Source of the DNA: Streptomyces sp. NBC_00443
GTDB lineage: Bacteria > Actinomycetota > Actinomycetes > Streptomycetales > Streptomycetaceae
Length of the DNA: 64,000 bases
Assembly (NCBI RefSeq): GCF_036014175.1
Contig: NZ_CP107917.1
Coordinates: 8,618,001-8,682,000 of the forward strand
Direction: 5' to 3'
Below are positions 25,409-34,855 of the stretch, piece by piece. Every line of letters starts with the position of its first letter. Within the stretch, counting starts at the first letter, position 1. Both the position numbers and the translations under genes were made by a program. The notes beneath the pieces are model-generated. The model did not search any database and was not told the DNA's origin. It saw only the letters and a program-made list of their open reading frames with translations.

Positions 25409-25680
25409 GTGAGAGCGCCCTTCGGTGGCGCCGACCACACCCTGACGACACTCCCGTCCGGTCGCGACGGGCGGGCCGGCGCTGGTCGGCGCGGGCAGTC
25501 TGCTGCCGGCCGGGGTGCCGGTGGACGGCCGCTTCGTACGGGACCTGTTGCCCTCGCGGCGCTGACGGCCGGCCACCGGGCCGCGTTCACGGCCTGCGCC
25601 GTGCCGGCCTGCGCACTGGTGGTCCTGCGCGCGCCCCGGCGCCGACGTCCCGAGCGGCCGGAGACGGCTGTCACGCCGAC
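25409..25680 (+). pseudogene. remnant of a DHA2-type MFS efflux transporter
   Basis: Only pieces of the C-terminal half survive, in two frames. From about 25473 the frame reads ALVGAGSLLPAGVPVDGRFV then RDLLP and a stop, matching the region before a late helix of DHA2 drug exporters. A second frame then reads LAALTAGHRAAFTACAVPA, the last helix, and a basic tail. The segment between, over 100 residues in intact members, and the entire N-terminal half are missing. GTG 25409 lies 6 bp after the ECF42-type promoter. Homology is judged by eye. Confidence 0.55.
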
Positions 25681-26069
25681 TGCGCCGCCGCCTCCTTCGC
25701 GATCCGGTCGAACTGCGCGCCCATCGCCTCGGCCAGCGCCTGCAAGCCCGACAGCGGACGGACCATGACCATGAAGTCGTCGATCAGCCCGTCCTCGTTG
25801 ACGTGCAGGAAGTCGCACCCGGTGATCTCCCGGTCGCCCACGCGCGCGGTGAAGACCAGCGCATGATCCCGGCCGCCCGGGTCGTTGATCTCGCGCACAT
25901 AGCGGAAGTCCTCGAAGACCCGCACCACAGCGCGCAGGATCGCCGCCGTGATGGCCTTGCCGGCGTACGGCTTGAACACGGCCGGGCTGGTGAAGACGAC
26001 GTCGTCGGCCAACAGAGCCTCGACGGCATCGCTGTCGCCTGCTTGCACCGCCTCGCGGAACGCGCGCAT
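25671..26069 (-). CDS. NTF2/SnoaL-like domain protein
   Basis: 132-aa cone-fold protein: FREAVQAGDSDAVEALLADDVVFTSPAVFKPYAGK, then GCDFLHVNEDGLIDDFMVMVRPLSG. These small barrels act as isomerases, hydrolases or ligand-binding proteins, and function cannot be assigned. It is divergent from a PadR regulator (70-bp gap with inverted repeats), so it is likely the PadR target. The 3' end abuts the MFS remnant. Confidence 0.85.
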   Translation of the reverse strand: MRAFREAVQAGDSDAVEALLADDVVFTSPAVFKPYAGKAITAAILRAVVRVFEDFRYVREINDPGGRDHALVFTARVGDREITGCDFLHVNEDGLIDDFMVMVRPLSGLQALAEAMGAQFDRIAKEAAAQSA

Positions 26070-26082
26070 CGGGTCACCTCAT

Positions 26083-26122
26083 AGTCAAATAGTTGAGTAG
26101 GTGCCGATGAGAATAATCACCT
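26083..26122. promoter_or_regulatory. inverted repeats in the SnoaL/PadR divergent gap
   Basis: AGTCAA-ATAG-TTGAGT (26083-26098, 5 of 6 bases matched in the arms) and AGGTG/CACCT (26099-26103, 26118-26122) lie between divergent starts. They are plausible PadR operators by position; binding not established. Confidence 0.4.
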
Positions 26123-26139
26123 GCTGTTAACGTGTCCAC

Positions 26140-26697
26140 ATGTCCCTCAAGTACGCCGTCCTCGCCGCCCTCCTGGAGGGCGAGGCCTCGGGTTACGAGC
26201 TGTCGAAGGTCTTCGACGTCTCGTTCGCCAACTTCTGGCCGGCGACGCCGCAGCAGCTCTACCGTGAGCTCGAACGGCTCGCGCAGGACGGCCTCGTCGA
26301 GGCCCGGTTCGTGCAGCAGGAACGACGCCCGAACAAGCGGATGTTCACGCTCACCGACGCCGGACGCGAGGACCTGCGGACCTTCGCCGCGGAGCCGCCC
26401 CGCAGGCCCACCGCCATCCGCGACGAACTCCTGATCAAACTCCAGGCCATGGAGGACCCCGAGGCCACCCGCGCCCTGATCGAGGAGCGCATGACGTGGT
26501 CGCGCGGCAAGCTCGACCGCTACGAACGCGTCCGCGACCGCCTCCTCGACGGGCGCACCGAGGACGAGTACCTGAGCGAGTCCGACCGCATCGGGCCGTA
26601 TCTGACGCTGCTGGCCGGAATCTCCTTCGAGCAGGAGATCCTGCGCTGGTGCGAGCGCGTTCTCACCGTCCTGCGGCACCGAGTGCCCACGGGGTGA
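26140..26697 (+). CDS. PadR family transcriptional regulator
   Basis: 185-aa PadR regulator. Winged helix: MSLKYAVLAALLEGEASGYELSKVFDVSFANFWPATPQQLYRELERLAQDGLVEARF, with a wing RRPNKRMFTLTDAGREDL, then a C-terminal dimerising coiled region (LIEERMTWSRGKLDRYERVRDRLL). ATG 26140. It is divergent from a SnoaL-like gene and translationally coupled to a methyltransferase (GTGA), its likely targets. Ligand unknown; PadR proteins often sense phenolics or drugs. Confidence 0.94.
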   Translation: MSLKYAVLAALLEGEASGYELSKVFDVSFANFWPATPQQLYRELERLAQDGLVEARFVQQERRPNKRMFTLTDAGREDLRTFAAEPPRRPTAIRDELLIKLQAMEDPEATRALIEERMTWSRGKLDRYERVRDRLLDGRTEDEYLSESDRIGPYLTLLAGISFEQEILRWCERVLTVLRHRVPTG

Positions 26698-27464
26698 CGC
26701 GGATGTTCAGCCCCGAAGGCCCCTCCCTGCGCGAACTCGCCGTCCAGGCCCTGTCGTCCGTCGAGCGCGGATACGACCTGCTCGCCCCGAAGTTCGACCA
26801 CACGCCGTTCCGCACCCCGGATTCCGTGCTCCGCGCGGTCGCCTCGGCGCTCGGCCGAACGGGCTCGTACGACGACGGCCTCGACCTGTGCTGCGGCACG
26901 GGCGCGGGGGTCGAGGTGCTGGCCGAGGTGTGCCGGCGCAGCGTCACCGGCGTCGACTTCAGCGCTGGCATGCTCGACGTCGCCCGGCGGCGGGTACGGG
27001 TCGGGGAGCAGCGCGTCGGCTGGGTGCGTGCCGACGCCCGCGCCCTGCCGTTCGCACCGGCCTTCGACCTCGTGGTGAGCTTCGGGGCGTTCGGGCACTT
27101 CCTTCCCCGTGAGCTGCCGGGCCTGTTCGCCCAGGTCCACTCCGTCCTGCGGCCCGGCGGGTGCTTCGCCTTCCCCGTCGTGGCCCCGCCCCGCCCCGCG
27201 TCCGTCGGCTACTGGATGCTGCTGGGCTTCGACACCGTGATGTGGGTGCGTAACGCTGTGTGGCGGCCGCAGTTCGTCATGTACTACCGGGCCTTCCGGC
27301 TCGCGGAGGTACGCGACGAACTGGCCCGCGCCGGCTTCGAGGTGGAGTCGCAGGTGCTGCCCGAGTTCGGACGGCGGCGGGACGGGAGCCCCCGGGTGCG
27401 GATGGTGGTGGCGCGGCGCCCGGATCGGACTGGTCAGACCGCCGCGGGCAGGGTGAACTCGTAG
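26694..27464 (+). CDS. class I SAM-dependent methyltransferase
   Basis: 256-aa methyltransferase with motif I LDLCCGTGAGVEVLAEV, motif II VTGVDFSAGMLDVARRR, FDLVVSFGAFGHF and LRPGGCFAFPVV. GTG 26694 overlaps the PadR stop (GTGA); ATG 26703 is an alternative. Its 3' end overlaps the convergent GntR gene by 31 bp. The sequence class is of the UbiE/small-molecule type and the substrate is unknown. Confidence 0.9.
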   Translation: MTRMFSPEGPSLRELAVQALSSVERGYDLLAPKFDHTPFRTPDSVLRAVASALGRTGSYDDGLDLCCGTGAGVEVLAEVCRRSVTGVDFSAGMLDVARRRVRVGEQRVGWVRADARALPFAPAFDLVVSFGAFGHFLPRELPGLFAQVHSVLRPGGCFAFPVVAPPRPASVGYWMLLGFDTVMWVRNAVWRPQFVMYYRAFRLAEVRDELARAGFEVESQVLPEFGRRRDGSPRVRMVVARRPDRTGQTAAGRVNS

Positions 27465-28192
27465 ACCAGAGCGTCCTGTCGGGCGTCCATCACGAGGTCC
27501 GTGATCTCCAGGGGGCGGGCGTACTGGTCGTGCACGCGCCGGGTGACCCGCACCGAGGGTGCGCCCGGGAGCCGGGTGATGGTGTCCCGGTGGTGGAGGG
27601 TGAGGCCCGCCTTGCGCATCCAGTCGTAGGTGCGGCGCAGTTGGGTGGATTCGGTGCTGTCGGCGCGGTCGCCGTCGGCCCGGTCGCGGCAACGGGCGAG
27701 CTCCGCCACCTCGGCCAGGGCCACAGCCGAGAACGACGTCACCGCCGTACGCCGGCCACCACCGTCGGCGCCCGCGGACTCGTACCGGTGCACCAGGGTC
27801 GGCCGGTGCGTGGCCAGCCCCAGGGCCGCGGCGTGCTCCGGCGGGGGAGTCTCCCAGGCGACCGTCGCCCGGTCCACGGCGCCCGGGCCGGCCGTCCGGG
27901 CGCCGACCGGGAAGGTGAGGGTCGACGGGGTCTCGACCGGCGGACCGGACAGGGTGGCATGGCTGCCCCGCCGGTCGGTGGCGACCAGTCCGCGGTGGCG
28001 CAGCACCTCCAGCGCCTGCCGTACGGTCTCCCGGCTGACCCCGTAGTGCAGCGCCAACTGCCGTTCCGCCGGCAGCCGTTCACCGGGCGGGATGGTCCCG
28101 GCCCGCAGCTCGTCGAGCAACTGGGTGGCGATTCTCCAATAGAGGGGCTGCGCTTCGGTGAGGGGATGGTCGTGCGGGGTGGTGCGGGCCAT
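27434..28192 (-). CDS. GntR family regulator, HutC/UTRA type
   Basis: 252 aa. N-terminal winged helix (AGTIPPGERLPAERQLALHYGVSRETVRQALEVLRHRGLVATDRRG) and a C-terminal UTRA ligand domain (TRVHDQYARPLEITDLVMDARQDALVYEF-like end). It belongs to the same subfamily as DasR. A dre-like palindrome lies 66 bp upstream of its start, suggesting autoregulation or DasR control. Convergent overlap with the methyltransferase gene. Its target is not obvious; the neighbouring divergent space holds no gene. Confidence 0.93.
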   Translation of the reverse strand: MARTTPHDHPLTEAQPLYWRIATQLLDELRAGTIPPGERLPAERQLALHYGVSRETVRQALEVLRHRGLVATDRRGSHATLSGPPVETPSTLTFPVGARTAGPGAVDRATVAWETPPPEHAAALGLATHRPTLVHRYESAGADGGGRRTAVTSFSAVALAEVAELARCRDRADGDRADSTESTQLRRTYDWMRKAGLTLHHRDTITRLPGAPSVRVTRRVHDQYARPLEITDLVMDARQDALVYEFTLPAAV

Positions 28193-28257
28193 GCCGCGCC
28201 TCCTGTTGGTGACGTGTTGTAGCCGTGCGGGTTCGTTGCGCCACCAGATCTAAGCAT

Positions 28258-28269
28258 TGGTCTAAACCA
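28258..28269. promoter_or_regulatory. dre-like operator (HutC/DasR type)
   Basis: TGGTCTAAACCA differs by one base from the symmetric core TGGTCTAGACCA of the DasR responsive element. It stands upstream of the HutC-type regulator and is followed by the 3' end of the serine-hydrolase gene. Either the local GntR protein or DasR could bind here. Confidence 0.55.
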
Positions 28270-28322
28270 CGACGGAAGGGCGGTCTCTCACTTCGGCCGA
28301 AACGGTCCGCGCCGACAGGCCG

Positions 28323-29489
28323 TCACAGAGCGCCGTACAGGGCGTCTATCAGTGCCATCTTCCGCGGGTCGTCGGCGATATGAGGCCCCATCCGGTTCAT
28401 CACATAGCCCAGCGACACCCCTGCCTCAGGGTCGGCCAGACCGCAGGAGCCGCCGAAGCCGTCGTGTCCGAAAGCCCGTGGGTTGGGCCCGTACGACCCG
28501 TTGGCCCCGCTCAGCCACAGGCCGAGCGCGACCTCCGTCTCGCTCTCGAACCCGGCGCCGAGCACCAGATCGCGGCAGGCGCCCTGCCCCTCGCGTACCC
28601 GCTCGGCCGCCTCGGCGGAGAGGATGCGATGGCCGTCGTACGACCCGCGTGCCGCGAAGATGCCGTACAGCGCGGCGACCGCCCGAGCCGTGCCGTGCCC
28701 GTTCGCGGCGGGCACCTCGGCAGCCCGCCACTCGGTCGTGTTGGCCTGAGCCGCCCCCACGACGGGGTTGGCCAGAGCGGCGATGGCGGCGGGCGCCAAC
28801 TGGCTGAAGATCGCCGCCTGTTCACTGTTCGACGCGACCGGGGCATGCACCAGCTCGGCCGCCCGTCCGTACTCCTTCTCCGGCAGCCCGATCACGAAGT
28901 CGATGCCGAGCGGCCCGGTCACCTCCCGCTCCAGGAAGGCTCCGGGCAGCAGTCCCGAAACCCGCCGCACGACCTCCCCGACCAGGAACCCGTAGGTGAG
29001 CGCGTGATATCCGGACTGTGTCCCCGGCGCCCACCACGGCTCCATCGCGGCGAGCCGCTGGGTCGTCAACTCCCAGTCGCAGAGCTGCTGAAGCGAATGC
29101 GGCTCCCGCAGTCCGGACAGTCCGGCGCGGTGCGACAGCAGATGCCGTACGAGGATCTGTTCCTTGCCCGCGGCGGCGAACTCCGGCCAGTACGTGGCCA
29201 CCGGCGCGTCCAGGTCGAGCAGCCCCCGGTCGACGAGGATGTGCGCGCACAGCGCCGTCGGCCCCTTGGTCGTCGACCACACGTTGACCAGAGTCTCGCG
29301 CTCCCAGGGGCGACTGTGAGCCGCGTCGGCCCACCCGCCCCACAGGTCCACGACGGTCTCGCCGCCGGCCCTGACCGCGACCGCGGCGCCCAGCTCCCCG
29401 CGCTCGCGGAAGTTCGCCTCGAACGCCGCCCGCACCGCCGCGAACCGCGGATCGCAGTGCCCGTGCACCTGTGCCTCGTGCTCCGCCAT
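28323..29489 (-). CDS. serine beta-lactamase-fold hydrolase (esterase/EstB-like)
   Basis: 388-aa cytoplasmic enzyme of the class C beta-lactamase-related family. S72xxK75 in VWSTTKGPTAL is the nucleophile and general base, and the Tyr motif is YHALTYG near residue 160. A C-terminal GHDGFGGSCGLADPEAG replaces the KTG box, as in EstB-type esterases. No signal peptide, so it is unlikely to be a secreted beta-lactamase. Expected to hydrolyse an ester or amide; substrate unknown. Confidence 0.9.
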   Translation of the reverse strand: MAEHEAQVHGHCDPRFAAVRAAFEANFRERGELGAAVAVRAGGETVVDLWGGWADAAHSRPWERETLVNVWSTTKGPTALCAHILVDRGLLDLDAPVATYWPEFAAAGKEQILVRHLLSHRAGLSGLREPHSLQQLCDWELTTQRLAAMEPWWAPGTQSGYHALTYGFLVGEVVRRVSGLLPGAFLEREVTGPLGIDFVIGLPEKEYGRAAELVHAPVASNSEQAAIFSQLAPAAIAALANPVVGAAQANTTEWRAAEVPAANGHGTARAVAALYGIFAARGSYDGHRILSAEAAERVREGQGACRDLVLGAGFESETEVALGLWLSGANGSYGPNPRAFGHDGFGGSCGLADPEAGVSLGYVMNRMGPHIADDPRKMALIDALYGAL

Positions 29490-29634
29490 GGCCCACCCCT
29501 AGTCGTCGGCAGACGTCCGCTGACGTTCGCCGGAAACCCGGGCCGCGACCGGCGCGACCGGGCTCCTGAACGTACCGACTGGTCGGACTGGAGGGAAGGC
29601 GTCGAACACGCCGAACACGGCGATCGCATCGAGT

Positions 29635-30039
29635 TCACCCGAAGAACAGCGCACCTTCCGGCTCCCGGTGCCCCTCGACGGTGTGCCAGTAGTCGCGGGT
29701 CTCGACGGCGAGCCCGGCGGCGTCGAACCGCACGAAGACACAGCCGGCCAGCGTGGCCGGCGCGCCGTCCTCCTCGGCCAGGACCCGGAACTCGGCCACG
29801 GCCACCCCGTCCTCGCCGACCACCGGCGCGGAGAAGCGCACGTCGGTCACCCGCTCACCGGCGAACGACCAGCGCAGATACTCGGCCAGCTCCGCGCGCC
29901 CGCGGTGCGGCTCGCGGAACGGCATCGAGCGGTGGACACAGCCCTCGGCATACAGCTCCAGCAGGGCGTCCACGTCGTGCTCCGGCCAAGCCCGCTGCCA
30001 GACCCGGACGAACCGCTCCGCGGCCTCACGCGTCTCCAT
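29635..30039 (-). CDS. SnoaL-like/NTF2 fold protein
   Basis: 134-aa cone-fold protein: RFVRVWQRAWPEHDVDALLELYAEGCVHRSMPFREPHRG and GCVFVRFDAAGLAVETRDYWHT. Starts 10 bp after the deacetylase gene stop, same strand, so the two are probably cotranscribed. No catalytic function can be assigned. Confidence 0.87.
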   Translation of the reverse strand: METREAAERFVRVWQRAWPEHDVDALLELYAEGCVHRSMPFREPHRGRAELAEYLRWSFAGERVTDVRFSAPVVGEDGVAVAEFRVLAEEDGAPATLAGCVFVRFDAAGLAVETRDYWHTVEGHREPEGALFFG

Positions 30040-30049
30040 GCCGGACCTC

Positions 30050-31018
30050 TCAGGCGTGCGTGCGCAGCCAGTCCAGCTTGGCCGCCTCGTGGAACGGGCC
30101 GCCGCCCTCGTGGTCGTTGAAGTCGTACACCTCGATGGCCTTCCCGTCGTGGGCCCAGGCGTTGAAGGCCGCGAAGACGGTGGACGGCGGGCAGGTCTGG
30201 TCCTCCAGGGCCGCCGAGAACAGGGCGGGGGCCCGGCCGCGGGCCGCGAAGTGCACGCCGTCGAAGTACGACAGGGTGCGCAGGACGTCCTCGGTGCGGC
30301 CCCGGTGCGTCTTGAGGTAGAGGGCGATCTCGCGGTACGGGTGGCGGTCCGTCAGGGTCGCCGCGCGCGGGTAGTCGCACAGGAACGGCACGTCGGGCGC
30401 GATCGCCGTCAGGTCCGGGATCAGGCCGCCGACCGCGATCGTGATGCCGCCGCCCTGGCTCGCACCCAGCGCGACCGTGCGCGAGGCGTCCGTCAGCGGG
30501 TGGGAGCGGGCCGCCTCGACGGCACGGACCGCGTCCGTGAACACCCGGCGGTAGTAGTAGTTCTCGGGCGCGTCGACGCCTCGCGTCATGAACCCGGGGT
30601 ACGCGGGCGCCGCACCCACCGGATCCGCCGTGCCACCACCGGCGCCCCACGCGCTGCCCTGGCCCCGCGTGTCCATCATGAAGTGCGCCCGGCCCGAGGA
30701 GGCCCACAGCAGGTTCTCGTGCGGCAGGCCGCGCCCGCCGCCGTACCCGAGGAACTCCACCACCAGCGGCACCGGCTCGGTGGCCCCGGCGGGCAGCCGC
30801 AGCCAGCCCTTCACCGGGTGACCGCCGAACCCGGCGAACGTCACGTCGTACACCTGCACCGTGGCCAGCCCCGTGTCGACCGGCTCGAAGCGGGCGTCCA
30901 GATCGTGTTCGCGCGCTTCCCCGAGGGTCTTGGACCAGAACGAGTCGAAGTCCTCGGGTTCGACGGACTTGCTGCGGTACTCGCGCAGTTCGTCGAGCGG
31001 AAGGTCGAACAGGGCCAT
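30050..31018 (-). CDS. CE7 acetyl xylan esterase / cephalosporin-C deacetylase
   Basis: 322-aa cytosolic alpha/beta hydrolase removing acetyl groups from xylo-oligosaccharides or related acetyl esters. The nucleophile is the Ser in ALGASQGGGITIA (GxSQGG is the CE7 signature). The triad Asp lies near EDQTCPPS and the His in DHEGGG. Oxyanion and family blocks: EFLGYGGGRGLPHE and DTRGQGSAWG. ATG 31018 has AAAGG 9 nt upstream; an in-frame ATG 39 bp earlier is unlikely. Length (about 320) is standard. Confidence 0.93.
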   Translation of the reverse strand: MALFDLPLDELREYRSKSVEPEDFDSFWSKTLGEAREHDLDARFEPVDTGLATVQVYDVTFAGFGGHPVKGWLRLPAGATEPVPLVVEFLGYGGGRGLPHENLLWASSGRAHFMMDTRGQGSAWGAGGGTADPVGAAPAYPGFMTRGVDAPENYYYRRVFTDAVRAVEAARSHPLTDASRTVALGASQGGGITIAVGGLIPDLTAIAPDVPFLCDYPRAATLTDRHPYREIALYLKTHRGRTEDVLRTLSYFDGVHFAARGRAPALFSAALEDQTCPPSTVFAAFNAWAHDGKAIEVYDFNDHEGGGPFHEAAKLDWLRTHA

Positions 31019-31121
31019 GAAGGACCGCCTTTGCCAAGAGTGACTGCGGATGATCACACCGTACGTGGATGATCGGACGACTCGCCAGAACTTTGCCGGG
31101 CCATGTGCCTACGATGGCGCC

Positions 31122-32501
31122 ATGACGTCTGCCGTCGAACCCCCGGTCAAGGCCGCGGAACTGCTGGTCAAGGACGCAGAACTGCTCATCGTGGACGGGG
31201 ACCGGGAGATCCCGGGCGGCTGGCTGGCCGTCACCGGTGGTCGGGTCACCGGCGTCGGTGCCGCCGGGAGCGAGCCCGAGGCCCGGACAACCGTCTCGGC
31301 GGCCGGACGCCTGGTCACCCCGGGCCTGGTCAACACCCACCATCACATCTACCAGAACCTCACCCGTTCCTACGCGCCCGCCGTGAACGGCTCCCTGTTC
31401 GACTGGCTGACCACCCTCTATCCCCTCTGGGCGGACCTCGACGAGGAGGCCGCGTACGTGTCGGCGTACGTCGGCATGGCCGAACTGCTGATGGGCGGCT
31501 GCACCACGTCCGCCGACCACCTCTACGTCCATCCCCGCCCGCGCCTGGTCGACGCCGAGATCCGCGCCGCCCGCGACATCGGCTTCCGCTTCCACGCCAC
31601 CCGTGGCTCGATGACCCGCTCCGTCGACGACGGAGGCCTGCCGCCGCGGAGCGTCACCCAGACCGACGACGAGGTGCTGGCCGACAGCGAGCGCCTGATC
31701 ACGACGTACCACGACCCCGAACAGGGCGCGCTGGTGCGGGTCGCGCTCGCGCCCTGCTCACCGTTCTCGGTGACCAAGTCGCTGATGACGGCGACCGCGG
31801 AACTCGCCGAGCGCCACGACGTACGGCTGCACACGCACCTCGCCGAGGACCACGACGAGGACACGTACTGCCTCGAGACCTACGGCTGCCGCCCCGTCGA
31901 GTACTTTGAGCAGACGGGGTGGATGAGCGACCGCAGCTGGGTCGCGCACTGCATCTACCCGACCGGCGACGAACTGCGCCGACTCGCCGCCGCGGGCGTC
32001 GGCGTGGCGCACTGCCCCAGCTCCAACATGCTCATCGGCGGCGGCACCGCGCCCGTGAAGGAGATGCGCGAGCTGGGCCTGCCCGTCGGCATCGGCTGCG
32101 ACGGCTCCGCCTCCACGGACCATGCCTCGCTCTGGATGGAGACCCGGGCGGCACTGCTGCTGGGCCGCTACCGAGGCGGACCCGGCGCGATGACCGCACG
32201 CGACGCCCTCGACATCGCGACCCGTGGCTCGGCGCGCTGCCTGGGCCGGGACGACGAGCTGGGCCACCTGCGGCCCGGGGCCTGCGCCGACCTCGTCGTG
32301 TGGGACCTGCACGAGGTCGCCCTCGCCGGCGCACTGAGCGACCCTGTGGAGGCCTGGCTGCGCTGCGGGCCGGCCCGGGCCTGGACCACTGTGGTCGGCG
32401 GCCGGATCCTGGTGGACCGGGGCGAGCCCCGGTTGGCCGGGCTGGCGGACGCGTTGCGCGGGCACGAGCGGATCGCGCGGCGGATGCAGCAGCGTGCCTA
32501 G
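31122..32501 (+). CDS. amidohydrolase, 8-oxoguanine deaminase-like
   Basis: 459-aa metal-dependent hydrolase of the TrzN/atrazine chlorohydrolase/guanine deaminase group. Metal ligands: HHH in VNTHHHIYQNLTR, His in HTHLAEDHDEDTYC and AHCIYPTGDEL, and Asp in IGCDGSASTDHASL. This set fits annotated 8-oxoguanine deaminases. Start ATG 31122, as family similarity begins with DAELLIVDGDREI; an in-frame ATG at 31050 is too early. It lies divergently from the CE7 gene with a 103-bp gap. Confidence 0.9.
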   Translation: MTSAVEPPVKAAELLVKDAELLIVDGDREIPGGWLAVTGGRVTGVGAAGSEPEARTTVSAAGRLVTPGLVNTHHHIYQNLTRSYAPAVNGSLFDWLTTLYPLWADLDEEAAYVSAYVGMAELLMGGCTTSADHLYVHPRPRLVDAEIRAARDIGFRFHATRGSMTRSVDDGGLPPRSVTQTDDEVLADSERLITTYHDPEQGALVRVALAPCSPFSVTKSLMTATAELAERHDVRLHTHLAEDHDEDTYCLETYGCRPVEYFEQTGWMSDRSWVAHCIYPTGDELRRLAAAGVGVAHCPSSNMLIGGGTAPVKEMRELGLPVGIGCDGSASTDHASLWMETRAALLLGRYRGGPGAMTARDALDIATRGSARCLGRDDELGHLRPGACADLVVWDLHEVALAGALSDPVEAWLRCGPARAWTTVVGGRILVDRGEPRLAGLADALRGHERIARRMQQRA

Positions 32502-32514
32502 GCGGCTGGCGACG

Positions 32515-32541
32515 GACGGCGGACTGCAGACGGCGGACTGC
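32515..32541 (+). repeat. two-copy 13-bp direct repeat
   Basis: GACGGCGGACTGC occurs at 32515-32527 and 32529-32541, with degenerate continuation GGATGGCAG. It follows the amidohydrolase stop by about 15 bp. Probably a slippage product; no function seen. Confidence 0.6.
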
Positions 32542-32597
32542 GGATGGCAGACCGCGGGTGGCCCGCTGTAGGCGGCCCCGCCGGGCAGGCGCCTCGG

Positions 32598-33182
32598 TCA
32601 CGCCCGCCGGTCCGACCAGTCCGGCTCTGTCTCGGCCCACTCCTGCTCCCACTCGGCCAGCCGCCGCCGCATCGCGCCGTGGCGTACGACGGCATGGCCG
32701 AGCAGAATCACCGCGACCGCGCCGCCCGCGGCACACACGCCGATCGTGACGGTGTGCTGCCAGACGGCCATACCGCTCGCAGGCGGGGCCGTGCTCCGGC
32801 CCCGGGAGTCCAGCCACACGTCGACCGTGTCGCCGGCCCGTGTGCCCGCCGGGACGCGTGCCGTGGCCGTACGAGGGCCGCCTCCCGGCTCGGTCCAGCG
32901 CACCGTCGCTCTGGCTGACGGCTGCCGTCCGCCCTGCGCCAAGGGAACCGCGTCGACGGACTTGCCGAGGACCTCGGCCCTGACGTGCCGGCGATCGTCC
33001 CGCTGCTCCCGGGCCACCGTCCGGGCGCCGTCATGGGCCCACCATGCCGCGACCGCCCCGGCCAGGGGCGCGACCACGAGCAGCAAAAGGGCCACGGTGA
33101 GTACCGTCCACGCCTCGACGACATCCGACCGGCGCCGCAGTGGACTGCGCCGCCAGCGCCAGCCACGCACCCGATATCGCAT
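32598..33182 (-). CDS. Rv1733c-like membrane protein
   Basis: 194 aa with two membrane helices, one at about residues 25-48 (WTVLTVALLLLVVAPLAGAV) and one near 143-165 (TVTIGVCAAGGAVAVILLGHA). Between them lies an extracytoplasmic loop with an OB-like stretch (ATARVPAGTRAGDTVDVWLDSRG). This layout is that of Rv1733c family proteins, abundant in Streptomyces and of unknown function. Starts at ATG 33182 with an arginine-rich cytosolic N-terminus. Not clearly in an operon. Confidence 0.88.
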   Translation of the reverse strand: MRYRVRGWRWRRSPLRRRSDVVEAWTVLTVALLLLVVAPLAGAVAAWWAHDGARTVAREQRDDRRHVRAEVLGKSVDAVPLAQGGRQPSARATVRWTEPGGGPRTATARVPAGTRAGDTVDVWLDSRGRSTAPPASGMAVWQHTVTIGVCAAGGAVAVILLGHAVVRHGAMRRRLAEWEQEWAETEPDWSDRRA

Positions 33183-33257
33183 GGCGTCCAGGTACCCCGA
33201 ACGCCGGACATGGTTCCTGACGATCCCGGACGAAATGCGCTCCGTACCGGCCGTCGT

Positions 33258-34050
33258 TCAGCCGAAGCGTTCGATCCGGATGCGGTCCACGGGCTGACCT
33301 GCCGCCACGAGCAGGCGTGAGGCGTGCTCGGCGAATCCGTTGGAGCCGCACACATAGGCCTCCCACCCACCGGGTGGCTGCGCGGCCAGGAGTGGCGCCA
33401 CATGTGCGGCGGCCATACGTCCTACGGGCACACCCTCCGGCGCACTGCGCGTGAACACGGGCGTCGTCTCCGCGCCGTACTCCTGCGCGTAGATCAGCTC
33501 CTCGGGACTGCGCGCCGACACCAGCAGTCGCAGCGGCACGTCCAGCCCCCGCGCCCGGTGGTGCCGCACCATCGACATCAGCGGTACGACGCCGGAGCCG
33601 GCGCCGACCAGCAGCGCGGGCCGGTCGCCGGGCCAGGCGAAGAAGCCGCTGACCGGGCCGCGGACCTCGACCGTGTCGCCGGGCTCGGCCACCGTGTGGA
33701 ACCAGCTGGAGACCTCACCGTCCTCGACATGGTCCACGGTGAGCTCGATGTGCCCCGAGTCGTCCGGCGCGGACGCGATCGAGTAGTGGCGCTGGGCCAC
33801 ATAGCCGTCCTGTGCCGTTAGGCGCAGCAACAGGTGCTGGCCGGGCAGATGGCCCACCCAGGCAGGCACAGCGAGTCGGAACGTGGCGGCGAGCGGGGTC
33901 TCGCGGCGGACCTCGGTGATCGTGGCGGTCTGCCACATCGCGGCGGCCTCGTCGCCGACGGCGATCCGCCCGGGCACCGCGAAACGGGTCGGGGGAGCGA
34001 ACGCCAGGGCTGCCTCGGCTGCCTCGGTTGCCTCAGTCACGTCCATCGCC

Positions 34051-34058
<8 letters not shown>
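33258..34058 (-). CDS. FAD/NAD(P)-binding ferredoxin reductase-type oxidoreductase
   Basis: 266-aa FNR-family reductase. FAD motif RHYSIASAP (RxYS), NAD(P) motif LLVGAGSGVVPLMSM, and C-terminal EAYVCGSNGF. GTG 34058 overlaps the molybdopterin protein gene by 8 bp; ATG 34046 is the alternative. There is no 2Fe-2S plant-type domain, so this is a bare flavoprotein domain. It most likely supplies electrons to, or takes them from, the adjacent molybdoenzyme (inference from coupling). Confidence 0.92.
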
Positions 34059-34656
<598 letters not shown>

Positions 34657-34716
34657 ACGGGTGGTGCCTCCAGGCCGCCGTCGGCGGTGGCCCGCGGGTC
34701 GAGCGTGATCAGTGCG

Positions 34717-34735
34717 TGCTCATTCTTGCTCATTC
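34717..34735. repeat. 10-bp-spaced direct repeat in a divergent promoter region
   Basis: TGCTCATTC occurs at 34717-34725 and 34727-34735, one helical turn apart, about 60 bp upstream of the molybdoenzyme start. Tandem half-sites at this spacing often bind an activator or dimeric repressor on one DNA face. Confidence 0.35.
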
Positions 34736-34855
34736 AACCGTACGCGCTCCGGTGGCCCGCTTTCGCCGATGCACGGGAGCGTTCGTGATCGTTGGGGTAG
34801 GGTTTCCCTCCGGCCGGGACAGTCCCCGCCGCACGGAGTCCAGGAGGTGAGACCC

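Noticed and set aside
28323..29489. Beta-lactamase antibiotic resistance
   Set aside because: The protein has SxxK and Tyr motifs but no signal peptide and no KTG box; it fits EstB-type esterases better.
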